Below are positions 1 through 5,908 of a DNA stretch of 64,000 bases, piece after piece; the stretch's first letter is position 1; every line of letters starts with the position of its first letter. The stretch comes from JBIKWM01 sp044356305 (lineage in GTDB: Bacteria > Bacteroidota > Bacteroidia > UBA10329). The notes below the pieces were generated by a model. The model searched no databases. It had not been told where the DNA came from and saw only the letters and a program-made list of their open reading frames with translations. The stretch lies in assembly GCA_044356305.1 (NCBI GenBank), contig JBIKWM010000013.1, positions 1-64,000 of the forward strand, given 5' to 3'. Position numbers and translations under genes: made by a program.

Positions 1-100
1 CTTTGGATAAGTCTTTTCTAATTTGGCCACTGCAAGAAGTCCCAATAATTAATATTGTCAGAAAAGTAAAAGCTTTGGTTTGCCGAAAATATTTTTTCAT
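1..100 (-). CDS. Lipoprotein, N-terminal part only (cargo of cassette 4)
   Basis: An open frame on the minus strand starts at an ATG at 100-98 and runs off the left edge of the window without a stop, giving 33 residues. It begins MKKYFRQTKAF, followed by a hydrophobic stretch and a lipobox (I-G-T-S-C, Cys at residue 23), so the product should be a lipoprotein exported by Sec and anchored in an envelope membrane. Nothing of the mature domain is visible and no function can be given. It lies 68 bases inside the start of cassette 4, with the same orientation and AT-rich composition as the other cassette genes. Confidence 0.6.
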   Translation of the reverse strand, partial: MKKYFRQTKAFTFLTILIIGTSCSGQIRKDLSK

Positions 101-168
101 TATTCAAATTGTCATTTATTTTTTTTATCTATTTGTCTGATTAAGTGTCGCTCTGCAATGACCGCTAA
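1..168 (-). mobile_element. Gene cassette 4 (5' part only)
   Basis: On the minus strand this cassette starts with TTAGCGGTCA directly after the G of the crossover point in the attC-like site at 162-295. It holds the start of a lipoprotein gene. Its own attC would lie off the left edge, so its identity rests on position and the shared start motif. Confidence 0.55.
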
Positions 169-295
169 CGTTTTGCGGCTTTGCGAAGAAGCGGAATTCG
201 GAGCTCAAAACTGTCAACATAGCACAAAAGTTGATGCGAGGTAGAATGTTCAATTAACTGCTGAACCCGCTTTTTTGCAAAACCGCTGTTAGCGG
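162..295 (-). repeat. attC-like recombination site A (end of cassette 3)
   Basis: Imperfect inverted repeat of 134 bp. Plus-strand left arm: R box CCGCTAAC (162-169), unpaired GTTTT (170-174), L stem of 20 bases (175-194). Right arm: L stem (267-286), a single unpaired T (287), R box GTTAGCGG (288-295). The two L stems pair over 20 positions with one C-A mismatch and two G-T wobbles when the plus strand folds. The loop between them is 72 nt and holds the TTCGGAG and CAAAAGTT words shared with the other sites. Length, R/L/spacer layout and core (G followed by TTA on the minus strand) match integron attC sites. The last bases of the R box do not fit the classical GTTRRRY consensus. Confidence 0.8.
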
Positions 296-1214
296 ATGGA
301 TTCCCTCAACCTTGCTAAAATTAAATTCAGTATTTTGTTTGTTCCCGACCCGATAGTTCTTCGTCAATTTTGTGCCCATTACTAAAATCAGTTAATTCCA
401 AAGGAAATAATGGTTTGTATTATCTCAAATCGCAACGTTTAATCCGCAAGTTAGTCCTATTACAGGTTGAGTGTCTATAATAGGCTTCCAATAGTCGGCA
501 TCTAATTCATTTACTAATTCGGAATATAATTCCAATGGATGCCATTTTATATTTGATAAACCTGCATACTGCAAGGCCATCTCATGGGTAGTTTTTTCAT
601 GATGGTAATTAATCACTTCGATATGACTTCCATCTTCTTGATAAAAGCGGTAGACGATTTTTCCACCTTCCAAGCGGCTTTCGTTTTCACGTGTAAATCC
701 ATACTTACGCAAAGTATTCACTGGAGCTTGATAATCAGGATTGCTATTGATTGTAATAAATCGCCCACCAGGGTTCAAGTGTTCCGAAATGACCTTTCCA
801 AATTGAGTTAACTCTTCTACGTTTTTTGCATAATTGAGTAAGTAGGATGCAGTTATTAGGTCAAACTTATTATTCAATTTTAAATTGAGTACATCTTGAA
901 TATGATAAGTTATGCCTAATGGGCTTTTCTCTTCTGACCCTCTAGCCAGTTGAATCATTTCTTTTGAAATATCTACTCCTTCAACATTTGCTGCCCCTCT
1001 TAATTTTAATTGTCTGGTATAAAAACCATCTCCACAAGCAAGATCAAGAATGTACTTGTTAGTTAAATCTCCAGCCAACTTAAAAAATGTATGGGCTTCT
1101 ACATATTTACGCCAAGGTTGAAGTTTCGATAATTGGTATTCTCTTGAAATACGGTCATAGTCTGTTTTCATATTTTTGATTTATTTTGTCTGAACAGTTT
1201 ATACTATCCGCTAA
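169..1214 (-). mobile_element. Gene cassette 3 (methyltransferase cassette)
   Basis: A 1046 bp unit bounded by two crossover points (G/TT on the minus strand at 1215/1214 and 169/168). It holds one gene (425-1171) followed by attC-like site A. Its first bases, with the preceding G, read GTTAGCGGAT and are identical to the complement of the R'' box of its own attC (288-297). The attC that would form in an excised circle is therefore fully paired, as expected for an integron cassette. Confidence 0.75.
425..1171 (-). CDS. Class I SAM-dependent methyltransferase (cassette 3 cargo)
   Basis: The 248-residue protein has a Rossmann-fold methyltransferase core. Motif I is ILDLACGDG (residues 41-49), the acidic residue that should bind the SAM ribose is Asp67 in VEGVDIS, and motif IV is FDLITASYLLNY (about 103-114). 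It should transfer a methyl group from S-adenosylmethionine to an unknown substrate in the cytoplasm. There is no fused substrate domain. The ATG at 1171 lies 43 bases after the cassette boundary, and the stop lies 128 bases before the attC-like site. The gene is AT-rich compared with the chromosome to the right, which fits acquisition as a cassette. Small-molecule and protein methyltransferases of this size cannot be told apart here. Confidence 0.85.
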   Translation of the reverse strand: MKTDYDRISREYQLSKLQPWRKYVEAHTFFKLAGDLTNKYILDLACGDGFYTRQLKLRGAANVEGVDISKEMIQLARGSEEKSPLGITYHIQDVLNLKLNNKFDLITASYLLNYAKNVEELTQFGKVISEHLNPGGRFITINSNPDYQAPVNTLRKYGFTRENESRLEGGKIVYRFYQEDGSHIEVINYHHEKTTHEMALQYAGLSNIKWHPLELYSELVNELDADYWKPIIDTQPVIGLTCGLNVAI

Positions 1215-1343
1215 CGTTTTCGGGCTTTGCGTTCGGGCGGATTTCGGAGCAAAAAGTTTCAATTTATTACTAAAGTTCATTCGGAGTACATAGCTTTAAG
1301 TTTGTACGTCAGCCCGCCTGACGCAAAACCCGTGTTATCGGAT
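1206..1343 (-). repeat. attC-like recombination site B (end of cassette 2)
   Basis: A 138 bp imperfect inverted repeat with the same design as site A. The left R box is ATCCGCTAAC (1206-1215), then unpaired GTTTT (1216-1220) and an L stem (1221-1240). The right side has an L stem (1314-1332), unpaired T (1333) and R box GTTATCGGAT (1334-1343). The loop carries TTCGGAG twice. The left R box belongs to cassette 3 and the right one to cassette 2, which explains why they differ (TAGC versus TATC). Confidence 0.8.
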
Positions 1344-1912
1344 GTGTCTTATTGTCCAGATCAGTGATTGTTATTTTTTGTCAGGTTTTGTTCGATTCTG
1401 ATACTCGGCTTCGATTTTTTTCCACTCTTCGTCTTCTGCCATATCATGTTTGTCAGCCTCAAATCGAGCTTGTATATATTCATAATTCCATTGACCAGTT
1501 CTCCCTCCATGAATTTGATCTACCTCGTCCGCAACATGTTTAATCATTGAGTCAGGAATATTCAACTTTTTTAATTTATCCATAAATGCTTGCTTCCTTT
1601 TATCTTCATCCCACAATCCTCGTTCCTTTAAAGGTGTAATACCCCTTTTAAATAATTCCATGTCTTCGGGAGCTACCCAATCTTTCTTCTGCAAATAGGC
1701 TATTCTTTTTTGTTGAATAGTAACGTTATTGTCAGCACTTGTAATACTTGTTTTGGGAGTGCTATTACAACTGACAATAATTAATGTCAACAAATAAATA
1801 ATGTTAGTATTTTTCATTTTTATAAATCTTTTTTCTGTTACTTAATCATTTTCTAATTCTAAGTTTGATTTGATCCTCTATTCGATTTGTAACAAGTAGC
1901 ATATCCGTATAA
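1215..1912 (-). mobile_element. Gene cassette 2 (small lipoprotein cassette)
   Basis: A 698 bp unit between crossover points 1913/1912 and 1215/1214, holding one lipoprotein gene followed by attC-like site B. Its start, with the preceding G, reads GTTATACGGAT; the complement of its own R'' box (1334-1343) is GTTATCGGAT, identical apart from one inserted A. Confidence 0.72.
1371..1817 (-). CDS. Small lipoprotein of unknown function (cassette 2 cargo)
   Basis: The 148-residue protein starts with a lipoprotein signal peptide: a hydrophobic stretch ending in the lipobox I-V-S-C with the lipidated Cys at residue 17. The mature part is hydrophilic and rich in Lys, Glu and Asp, with probable helical segments (about 50-110) and a charged tail ending KPDKK. 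No family is recognised. The start is an ATG 95 bases into the cassette and the stop is 27 bases before attC-like site B. Like the other cassette genes it is AT-rich. An envelope location is inferred from the lipobox only. Confidence 0.75.
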   Translation of the reverse strand: MKNTNIIYLLTLIIVSCNSTPKTSITSADNNVTIQQKRIAYLQKKDWVAPEDMELFKRGITPLKERGLWDEDKRKQAFMDKLKKLNIPDSMIKHVADEVDQIHGGRTGQWNYEYIQARFEADKHDMAEDEEWKKIEAEYQNRTKPDKK

Positions 1913-2040
1913 CGTTTTGCAGATTGGCGATGGGCGGGCTTTTTAGTACAAAAGTTAGTTCGGAGAACTGAACTTTCTGCTATCACAAAACTGTCAAGCG
2001 GAGACGAAAAGCCGCCTATTGCCAATGTGCTGTTATGGGC
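1903..2040 (-). repeat. attC-like recombination site C (end of cassette 1)
   Basis: A 138 bp imperfect inverted repeat. The left R box region is ATCCGTATAAC (1903-1913), followed by unpaired GTTTT (1914-1918) and an L stem of about 25 bases (1919-1943). The right arm has the matching L stem (2007-2030), unpaired T (2031) and R box GTTATGGGC (2032-2040). Spacer bases and spacing are the same as in sites A and B. The loop holds CAAAAGTT and TTCGGAG. Confidence 0.8.
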
Positions 2041-2486
2041 TGGTTTACTTGTGTCATCGATTTGAAAACTTATAAAGTTTATTATCTCCAATAATTGTTT
2101 GCCGCAGCTATTGTGGCAAATTCAGTCGCTACAGTTTGTCCAATAGCAATTAGTAAACCTGGGTCTTCTGCGTACTCAGGACGCATTTTTTCTCTCTTTT
2201 CAGCATCAGGTTGGGTGATTTTGATGATTAGTCTTGCCATTTTTACAGCTAATTGGCGACCTTCCTCTGGTGTCTTCGTTATTAAAGTGTTGTTTGGCAC
2301 TAACTGTATTAAATTTTCCATTCTATTTTTTTATTCCCTACTCGTTTGGCTTTTCGGATTTCGCCCCGTTCTTTAGAGTGGGTTCTGGTCTCCACTTTTA
2401 AAATTCAATTATACTATTTTTTTGTCACATTGGGTGGTCAGCCATTTGGCTTTCGCAGACCGTTTTGGTTTTAAACTTGCCCATAA
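1913..2486 (-). mobile_element. Gene cassette 1 (nearest the recombinase)
   Basis: A 574 bp unit between the attI-like crossover (2487/2486) and the crossover in site C (1913/1912). It carries the 79-residue gene at 2082-2321 and attC-like site C. Its first bases with the preceding G, GTTATGGGC on the minus strand (2487 to 2479), are identical over nine bases to the complement of its own R'' box (2032-2040). They differ from the R' now in site C (GTTATACGG). Confidence 0.75.
2082..2321 (-). CDS. Small protein of unknown function (cassette 1 cargo)
   Basis: A 79-residue protein with no signal peptide or transmembrane segment, probably cytoplasmic and mostly helical, ending N-N-Y-W-R. The middle is charged (residues about 40-50) and the C-terminal third is Ala/Thr-rich. 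No family is recognised. The ATG at 2321 lies 165 bases inside the cassette, an unusually long leader that could hold its own promoter. The stop is 41 bases before attC-like site C. The gene-like length, the position between cassette boundaries and the spacing shared with neighbours support it as real. Confidence 0.6.
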   Translation of the reverse strand: MENLIQLVPNNTLITKTPEEGRQLAVKMARLIIKITQPDAEKREKMRPEYAEDPGLLIAIGQTVATEFATIAAANNYWR

Positions 2487-2502
2487 CTCGTAAATATGCG
2501 CA
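2479..2502 (-). other. attI-like crossover site
   Basis: On the minus strand the sequence GCGCATATTTACGAG joins TTATGGGC, with a G/TTA core at 2487/2486. Everything to the left belongs to cassette 1 and the bases to the right are of recombinase-flank type. The site has no partner inverted arm, so it is not another attC; it occupies the place of attI. A TGCGCA word (2497-2502) sits 10 bases from the crossover. The shift from AT-rich to GC-rich DNA falls here. Confidence 0.65.
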
Positions 2503-2611
2503 GATCGGATGGATACACAGAATGCGCACTTTTCACGTTATCAATGGGTTGCATGTCAGATATACAAAATGCGCAGTTTGAGGGGAGGATTTGAGATACA
2601 CAAAATGCGCA
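2497..2611 (-). repeat. Direct repeats beside attI-like site (candidate recombinase sites)
   Basis: Three 17-base direct repeats with consensus GATACACAAAATGCGCA lie at 2512-2528, 2559-2575 and 2595-2611. They differ at only one or two positions. A shorter fourth unit, AAATATGCGCA, is at 2492-2502 next to the crossover. The TGCGCA cores start at 2497, 2523, 2570 and 2606. Class 1 attI sites have accessory direct repeats bound by the integrase next to the core, so these units are candidates for the same role. The stretch 2322-2698 holds no gene besides these elements. Confidence 0.7.
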
Positions 2612-2698
2612 ATGCGAAGCTTGGCTGCCAGCACGATTCGGAAAGGTGAGTAAACGGGTACTTGTCATGCGCTGCACGGGGCAAGTGTAAGAAAATTC

Positions 2699-3847
2699 TC
2701 AGAGGTTGTCAAGCGGACTGCGAACCTTTTTCACATCACGGTCGGTTACCTTGGCGTAAATGAGTGTGGTGCGTATGTCTGTGTGGCCAAGCAACTTCTG
2801 TATATGGCCTAAGTCTGTACCGGCTTCCATGAGGTGAGTGGCATAGGAGTGTCTGAGTCCATGAATGCCCACCTGCTTGTTAATACCTGCCTTAGTCATG
2901 GTGTCCTTAAAAATCTGCTGTGCACTCCGTATGCTGTACTGCCCGCCATACTGACCTTCAAAGAGGTATTCTTTAGGGCGGTAATCTTTGAAGTAGGTGC
3001 GGAGTTGGTCCAATAGGCTTTCGGGCAGGTTCACGTAGCGGTCTTTTTTGCCTTTGGCTCTGGCTATCAGCACCTGCATGTTGCCGCTGTCTATGTCGGT
3101 CACCTTTAGGTTCACAATTTCTGACACATGCAGGCCCATGCCGTAGCAGAGTTTGAGCATGGTGTTGTGCTTGAGGTTGGTACAGGTGTCAAAGAGTTTT
3201 TTCACATCGCGCGGGCTGATGTGCTTGGGCAGGGTGCTAGGTTTTTTCGGTCGTGGCACCTCGGCAAAGAACTTTTCGCGCTTGAGCACCTGTTCAAAGT
3301 AGAACTTGATGGCGTTGAGGCGGCTGTGCAGGGTGGCCTCGCTCATTTTCAGTTCGGTGGTGCAATAAAGCATATAACCGCGCAGGCGTTCTGGGGTGAG
3401 CGAATCGACCGGAACATCTTTGAGCAGCACCAGCAATTGTGCGAACTCAATGAGGTAGGTGCGCTGGGTGTTGGGGCTGTAGCCTTTGAGCAGTAGGGTG
3501 TCGGCCATGCGCTCATACGCGGGCTGGTTGGTGAGGCTGATGCGGCTCAAGGCATTCTTACCTATTGCTCTGGCGGGCATGCCCAGTTGCAGGCGCAGTT
3601 GGTCGGTATCTCGCACGTGCCAACCTTTTAGGGTACGGCTCCAACGGGCCCCGGGTACCTGCCGCATCAGGGCGTTGAGAGTATCATCGTGTTCGAACCG
3701 GAACAGGATGATGTCCTGGTCCTTGTGGCGAAGGGCCTCTGGCACAATCCGACCATTGGCCGTTCTAAGTAGTTCGGCAATGAGGGAATCGGAGACGGGT
3801 GATGGGATAACAGCCACGTTGCGAAAATAGCCTGTGGGCCAAAGCAA
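2699..3847 (-). CDS. Tyrosine recombinase, IntI-related, with catalytic Arg I changed to His
   Basis: The protein has up to 382 residues. Residues about 40-85 form a small N-terminal domain with the pattern VPGARW...GWHV seen in Bacteroidota integrases. Residues about 107-195 are the SAM-like core-binding domain and about 205-372 the catalytic domain. Conserved catalytic elements are Lys265 (AKGKKDR hairpin), His329 and Arg332 (HGLRHSYATHL), His355 (LGHTD) and the nucleophile Tyr364. Arg I, expected in GLRVSE, is His240 in GLHVSE (codon CAT at 3130-3128), one transition from CGT. The C-terminus VRSPLDNL resembles integron integrases, but the extra IntI domain before the HxxR box is absent. 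The gene has the same orientation as the cassettes and its 3' end faces them, opposite to class 1 integrons. No ATG fits the start: TTG at 3847 and GTG at 3817 are both possible. Confidence 0.88.
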   Translation of the reverse strand: MLWPTGYFRNVAVIPSPVSDSLIAELLRTANGRIVPEALRHKDQDIILFRFEHDDTLNALMRQVPGARWSRTLKGWHVRDTDQLRLQLGMPARAIGKNALSRISLTNQPAYERMADTLLLKGYSPNTQRTYLIEFAQLLVLLKDVPVDSLTPERLRGYMLYCTTELKMSEATLHSRLNAIKFYFEQVLKREKFFAEVPRPKKPSTLPKHISPRDVKKLFDTCTNLKHNTMLKLCYGMGLHVSEIVNLKVTDIDSGNMQVLIARAKGKKDRYVNLPESLLDQLRTYFKDYRPKEYLFEGQYGGQYSIRSAQQIFKDTMTKAGINKQVGIHGLRHSYATHLMEAGTDLGHIQKLLGHTDIRTTLIYAKVTDRDVKKVRSPLDNL

Positions 3848-3927
3848 CGCCAGGTCGGACTCATGATGGCAGTTCCGTGCCCTTCAGATTTCCTTTGTAG
3901 GTGTCAGTTATCCCGCCAATTAAAACA

Positions 3928-3963
3928 ACCCGCCCGGACTGGGACAAGCCAGTCCGGGCGGGT
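3928..3963. terminator. Perfect 15-bp hairpin upstream of the recombinase
   Basis: ACCCGCCCGGACTGG (3928-3942) and its exact reverse complement (3949-3963) enclose a 6-base loop. The hairpin lies between the recombinase start and the stop of the upstream FN3-like gene, both on the minus strand. On that strand it is followed by TTGTTTTA, a weak T-tract, so it could end transcription of the upstream gene. A protein-binding palindrome is also possible. Confidence 0.55.
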
Positions 3964-4056
3964 CAAATGGCGGTAGGGAGCAATGGAGCCGTGCCCAGGG
4001 CGGGCGGCAGTGAACGGATCAAGCTCACGGAACGAGCCTACCCGCCCCGGCACGGG

Positions 4057-4671
4057 TCAAAGGGCAGAGAACTGCACCTCATCACTCCACGATCCCGGCC
4101 CTTTGGCGCCTACGGCACGTACGCGTATCACGTACCTGCGCAGCGACTCGAGGCCCTTGAGCACGAAGATGCTGGAACTGCTGTTCTGCCAGTTGGTGAA
4201 CTCCCTGTCGGAGTCCAATGGCCTGAGCTGCACCTCCAGATACTTCTTGCCCCGAATGTTCCTCACGCGCACCTTTACGGCACCTGTGAGGTCAGCATTC
4301 TTCACCCATAGGATGTGCGATTTGGGCATTTCGCCTACCGGGGCAGGGTCTTTGCTTACATCGAATCCGCTACGCAGAATGATTTCTCTGCTGCCGTTGG
4401 CCACCTGGTCAACAAACAACTGATACTTGCGTATGGTGACTTGAATGTCGAGGGTGGCGTTGCGCAGGATCTCTGTCTCCAGTTCACCACCCTTAATGGC
4501 ATTCTGAGCCGCTACGCGCTGCGTACTTATCTGAGCGAGGAAGTCATCAAACGGCACCGGTGGATTGACAAAGAGCGTGTCGATCGACATCTTTCCATGG
4601 ATGCGGTTCGCCTTCACGAGCTTTTGGTCTACCGGAAGCGCTGTGTTGAAAACTGACTTGTATCCACTCAT
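4057..4671 (-). CDS. Fibronectin type III-like domain protein
   Basis: The 204-residue protein has no signal peptide. Residues 1-95 look helical (substituted-Ala/Gln stretches such as ISTQRVAAQNAI). The last 90 residues look like one FN3 module: beta-strand pattern with the typical closing motif RYVIRVRAVG...GPGSWSDEVQF. Proteins of this size and layout are common in Bacteroidota and have no assigned function. The ATG at 4671 is the first start in the frame. The gene stands alone, 209 bases before the recombinase on the same strand and separated from it by a strong hairpin, so it is probably not part of the cassette system. Confidence 0.7.
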   Translation of the reverse strand: MSGYKSVFNTALPVDQKLVKANRIHGKMSIDTLFVNPPVPFDDFLAQISTQRVAAQNAIKGGELETEILRNATLDIQVTIRKYQLFVDQVANGSREIILRSGFDVSKDPAPVGEMPKSHILWVKNADLTGAVKVRVRNIRGKKYLEVQLRPLDSDREFTNWQNSSSSIFVLKGLESLRRYVIRVRAVGAKGPGSWSDEVQFSAL

Positions 4672-4920
4672 GGCTTCAGTATTTTGGTTTAGGTCTCTAG
4701 TGAGTCTGATCCGTTCCTATGATCTTGCGATCTGAGTGTGCAACGGGACCTGCCCCGCGATATTGTGTAGAGGTGAAAAAAAAATATGATTCCCTGCAAT
4801 TATCACAGTTCTCCTTGAGCTCGGGTGGGAGAATCCTTTTTCATCCTTTTGTCTTGATATCCCGCATGGGCGGGATAAACTCCAGGATCAAAACCCTTCG
4901 ACTGCGTTCAGGGCGACATG

Positions 4921-5068
4921 AGGCTGGTGGACATTTCCCTGCGAAACTTGGGGACGGTCGCTTCCGCGCGTTCCGGGCCGTTCGGAAGACCTCACTCTAC
5001 GGAACGCTTCCTAAGGCCCTCGCACGCTCCCTTACCCCGGTTTCGCAACAGGAAATGTCCAAGGCCAC
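4921..5068. repeat. Large imperfect hairpin of about 150 bp
   Basis: The outer arms GGACATTTCC (4929-4938) and GGAAATGTCC (5051-5060) are exact reverse complements. They continue inward with TGCGAAAC (4940-4947) against GTTTCGCA (5040-5047) and GGGG against CCCC. An inner stem pairs GCGTTCCG (4968-4975) with CGGAACGC (5000-5007). Outside, GGC and GCC continue the pairing loosely. It could be a miniature inverted-repeat element or a structured RNA; no target-site duplication was established. Confidence 0.5.
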
Positions 5069-5314
5069 CCAGCGAACTACTCCGACATCGCAGTAACACG
5101 AAGAAACCCGACTGGTAAGATTGCGGGGATACGAAAAAAATCAGCGGCAGGGGTCCGGGCATCGGAAGGACATCGAGATGCATCGGGACCATATGACCCC
5201 GGGAATGGGGACATGGAACGCGGACATGCGCGCGGGTAGCCCGGCCCATCGGCTTAAGGGTAAGACAGGTGCCTTATGCGGTCGGAGTCATCGGCTGGTG
5301 CGCCACGGCCCGAT

Positions 5315-5553
5315 GGGCACCGAAATGGAAACGAAGGCCATCGAAATGGGAAAATCGGGCACCGGAGCAAGAATTATGTCTGCGATTTATGATTCGGTAC
5401 AGGACAAAAGGAAAAGGGTGGCCCACAGATGGAAGGAGGTGGCCACCGTTTTGCAAAAGGTGCCTGACAAATGAGAAATGGTGGCCACCATTTATAATAT
5501 GGTGGGCACCAAATGGGAAACCATGGCCTTTGTTGTCACAACCAAGGCCTTCG
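5315..5553. repeat. Degenerate array of GGCC/GGCACC cores with a 21-bp period
   Basis: GGCC or GGCACC cores recur near 5317, 5337, 5358, 5420, 5442, 5462, 5484, 5505, 5526 and 5546. Spacings are 20 to 22 bases, plus one gap of 62, about three units. Between cores lie A-rich words such as AAATGGGAAA and GAAATGGAAA. One unit, AAATGGTGGCCACCATTT (5476-5493), is a perfect 18-base palindrome. Because 21 is a multiple of three, open frames pass through the array. No product is claimed. Confidence 0.5.
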
Positions 5554-5602
5554 AAATGAAAGAATAGGTCTCATTCCTTGCAAATATCCCCGAAAGAAGA
5601 TT

Positions 5603-5682
5603 CATTTTGGGGGTAAATGCCCCGATTGGCCCCTTGTTCGCCCCCAAAATGCATGGTTTTGCCCTCATCTCACCCCAAAATG
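5603..5682. repeat. Inverted and direct CATTTTGGGG repeats
   Basis: CATTTTGGGGG (5603-5613) is the exact reverse complement of CCCCCAAAATG (5641-5651). The latter word returns in the same orientation as CCCCAAAATG at 5673-5682. An 11-bp stem with a 27-base loop is possible. Function unknown. Confidence 0.4.
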
Positions 5683-5908
5683 CCCGAAAAAGGGGTCTGG
5701 TCGATGGGGAAACGGTGGGGGAGGGGGCCACAGAGGGCATTAGGCCGTACGAAAGGTCCATTAAAAGAAGGCTGGCCGTGCAGGTATCAAAACCTGGCCA
5801 ATCGGAGTTATTTCCGGCTTTCCTAGCAAAGTGCTAAGTAGAACTGCGGCACAGCCGGGATGACTGCCCGCCCGCTCTCCCTTTCACTACTCCCTCCCAG
5901 CGCCCTTA

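Larger units (their letters stand above)
4672..5908. other. Gene-free stretch with repeats and hairpins
   Basis: About 1.2 kb without a convincing gene. The open frames here lack recognisable domains and exist in several frames at once. The stretch holds a short hairpin around 4860-4875 (TCCCGC/GCGGGA), the large hairpin at 4921-5068, the 21-bp periodic array at 5315-5553 and the CATTTTGGGG repeats at 5603-5682. No tRNA or known RNA gene was recognised. Confidence 0.6.

Noticed and set aside
162..2040. The three palindromes as plain transcription terminators
   Set aside because: They are 134-138 bp long, share internal sequence and an identical asymmetric spacer, and have no T-run. The match of cassette starts to their own R'' boxes is not explained by terminators.
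2497..2611. The TGCGCA direct repeats as a CRISPR-like array
   Set aside because: Only three to four short units at unequal spacing lie next to a crossover site and recombinase gene, with no cas genes.
5121..5559. Open frames running through the 21-bp periodic region, including one with Trp/Pro heptads
   Set aside because: The period is a multiple of three, so several frames stay open by chance. No start site, signal peptide or family supports a protein.
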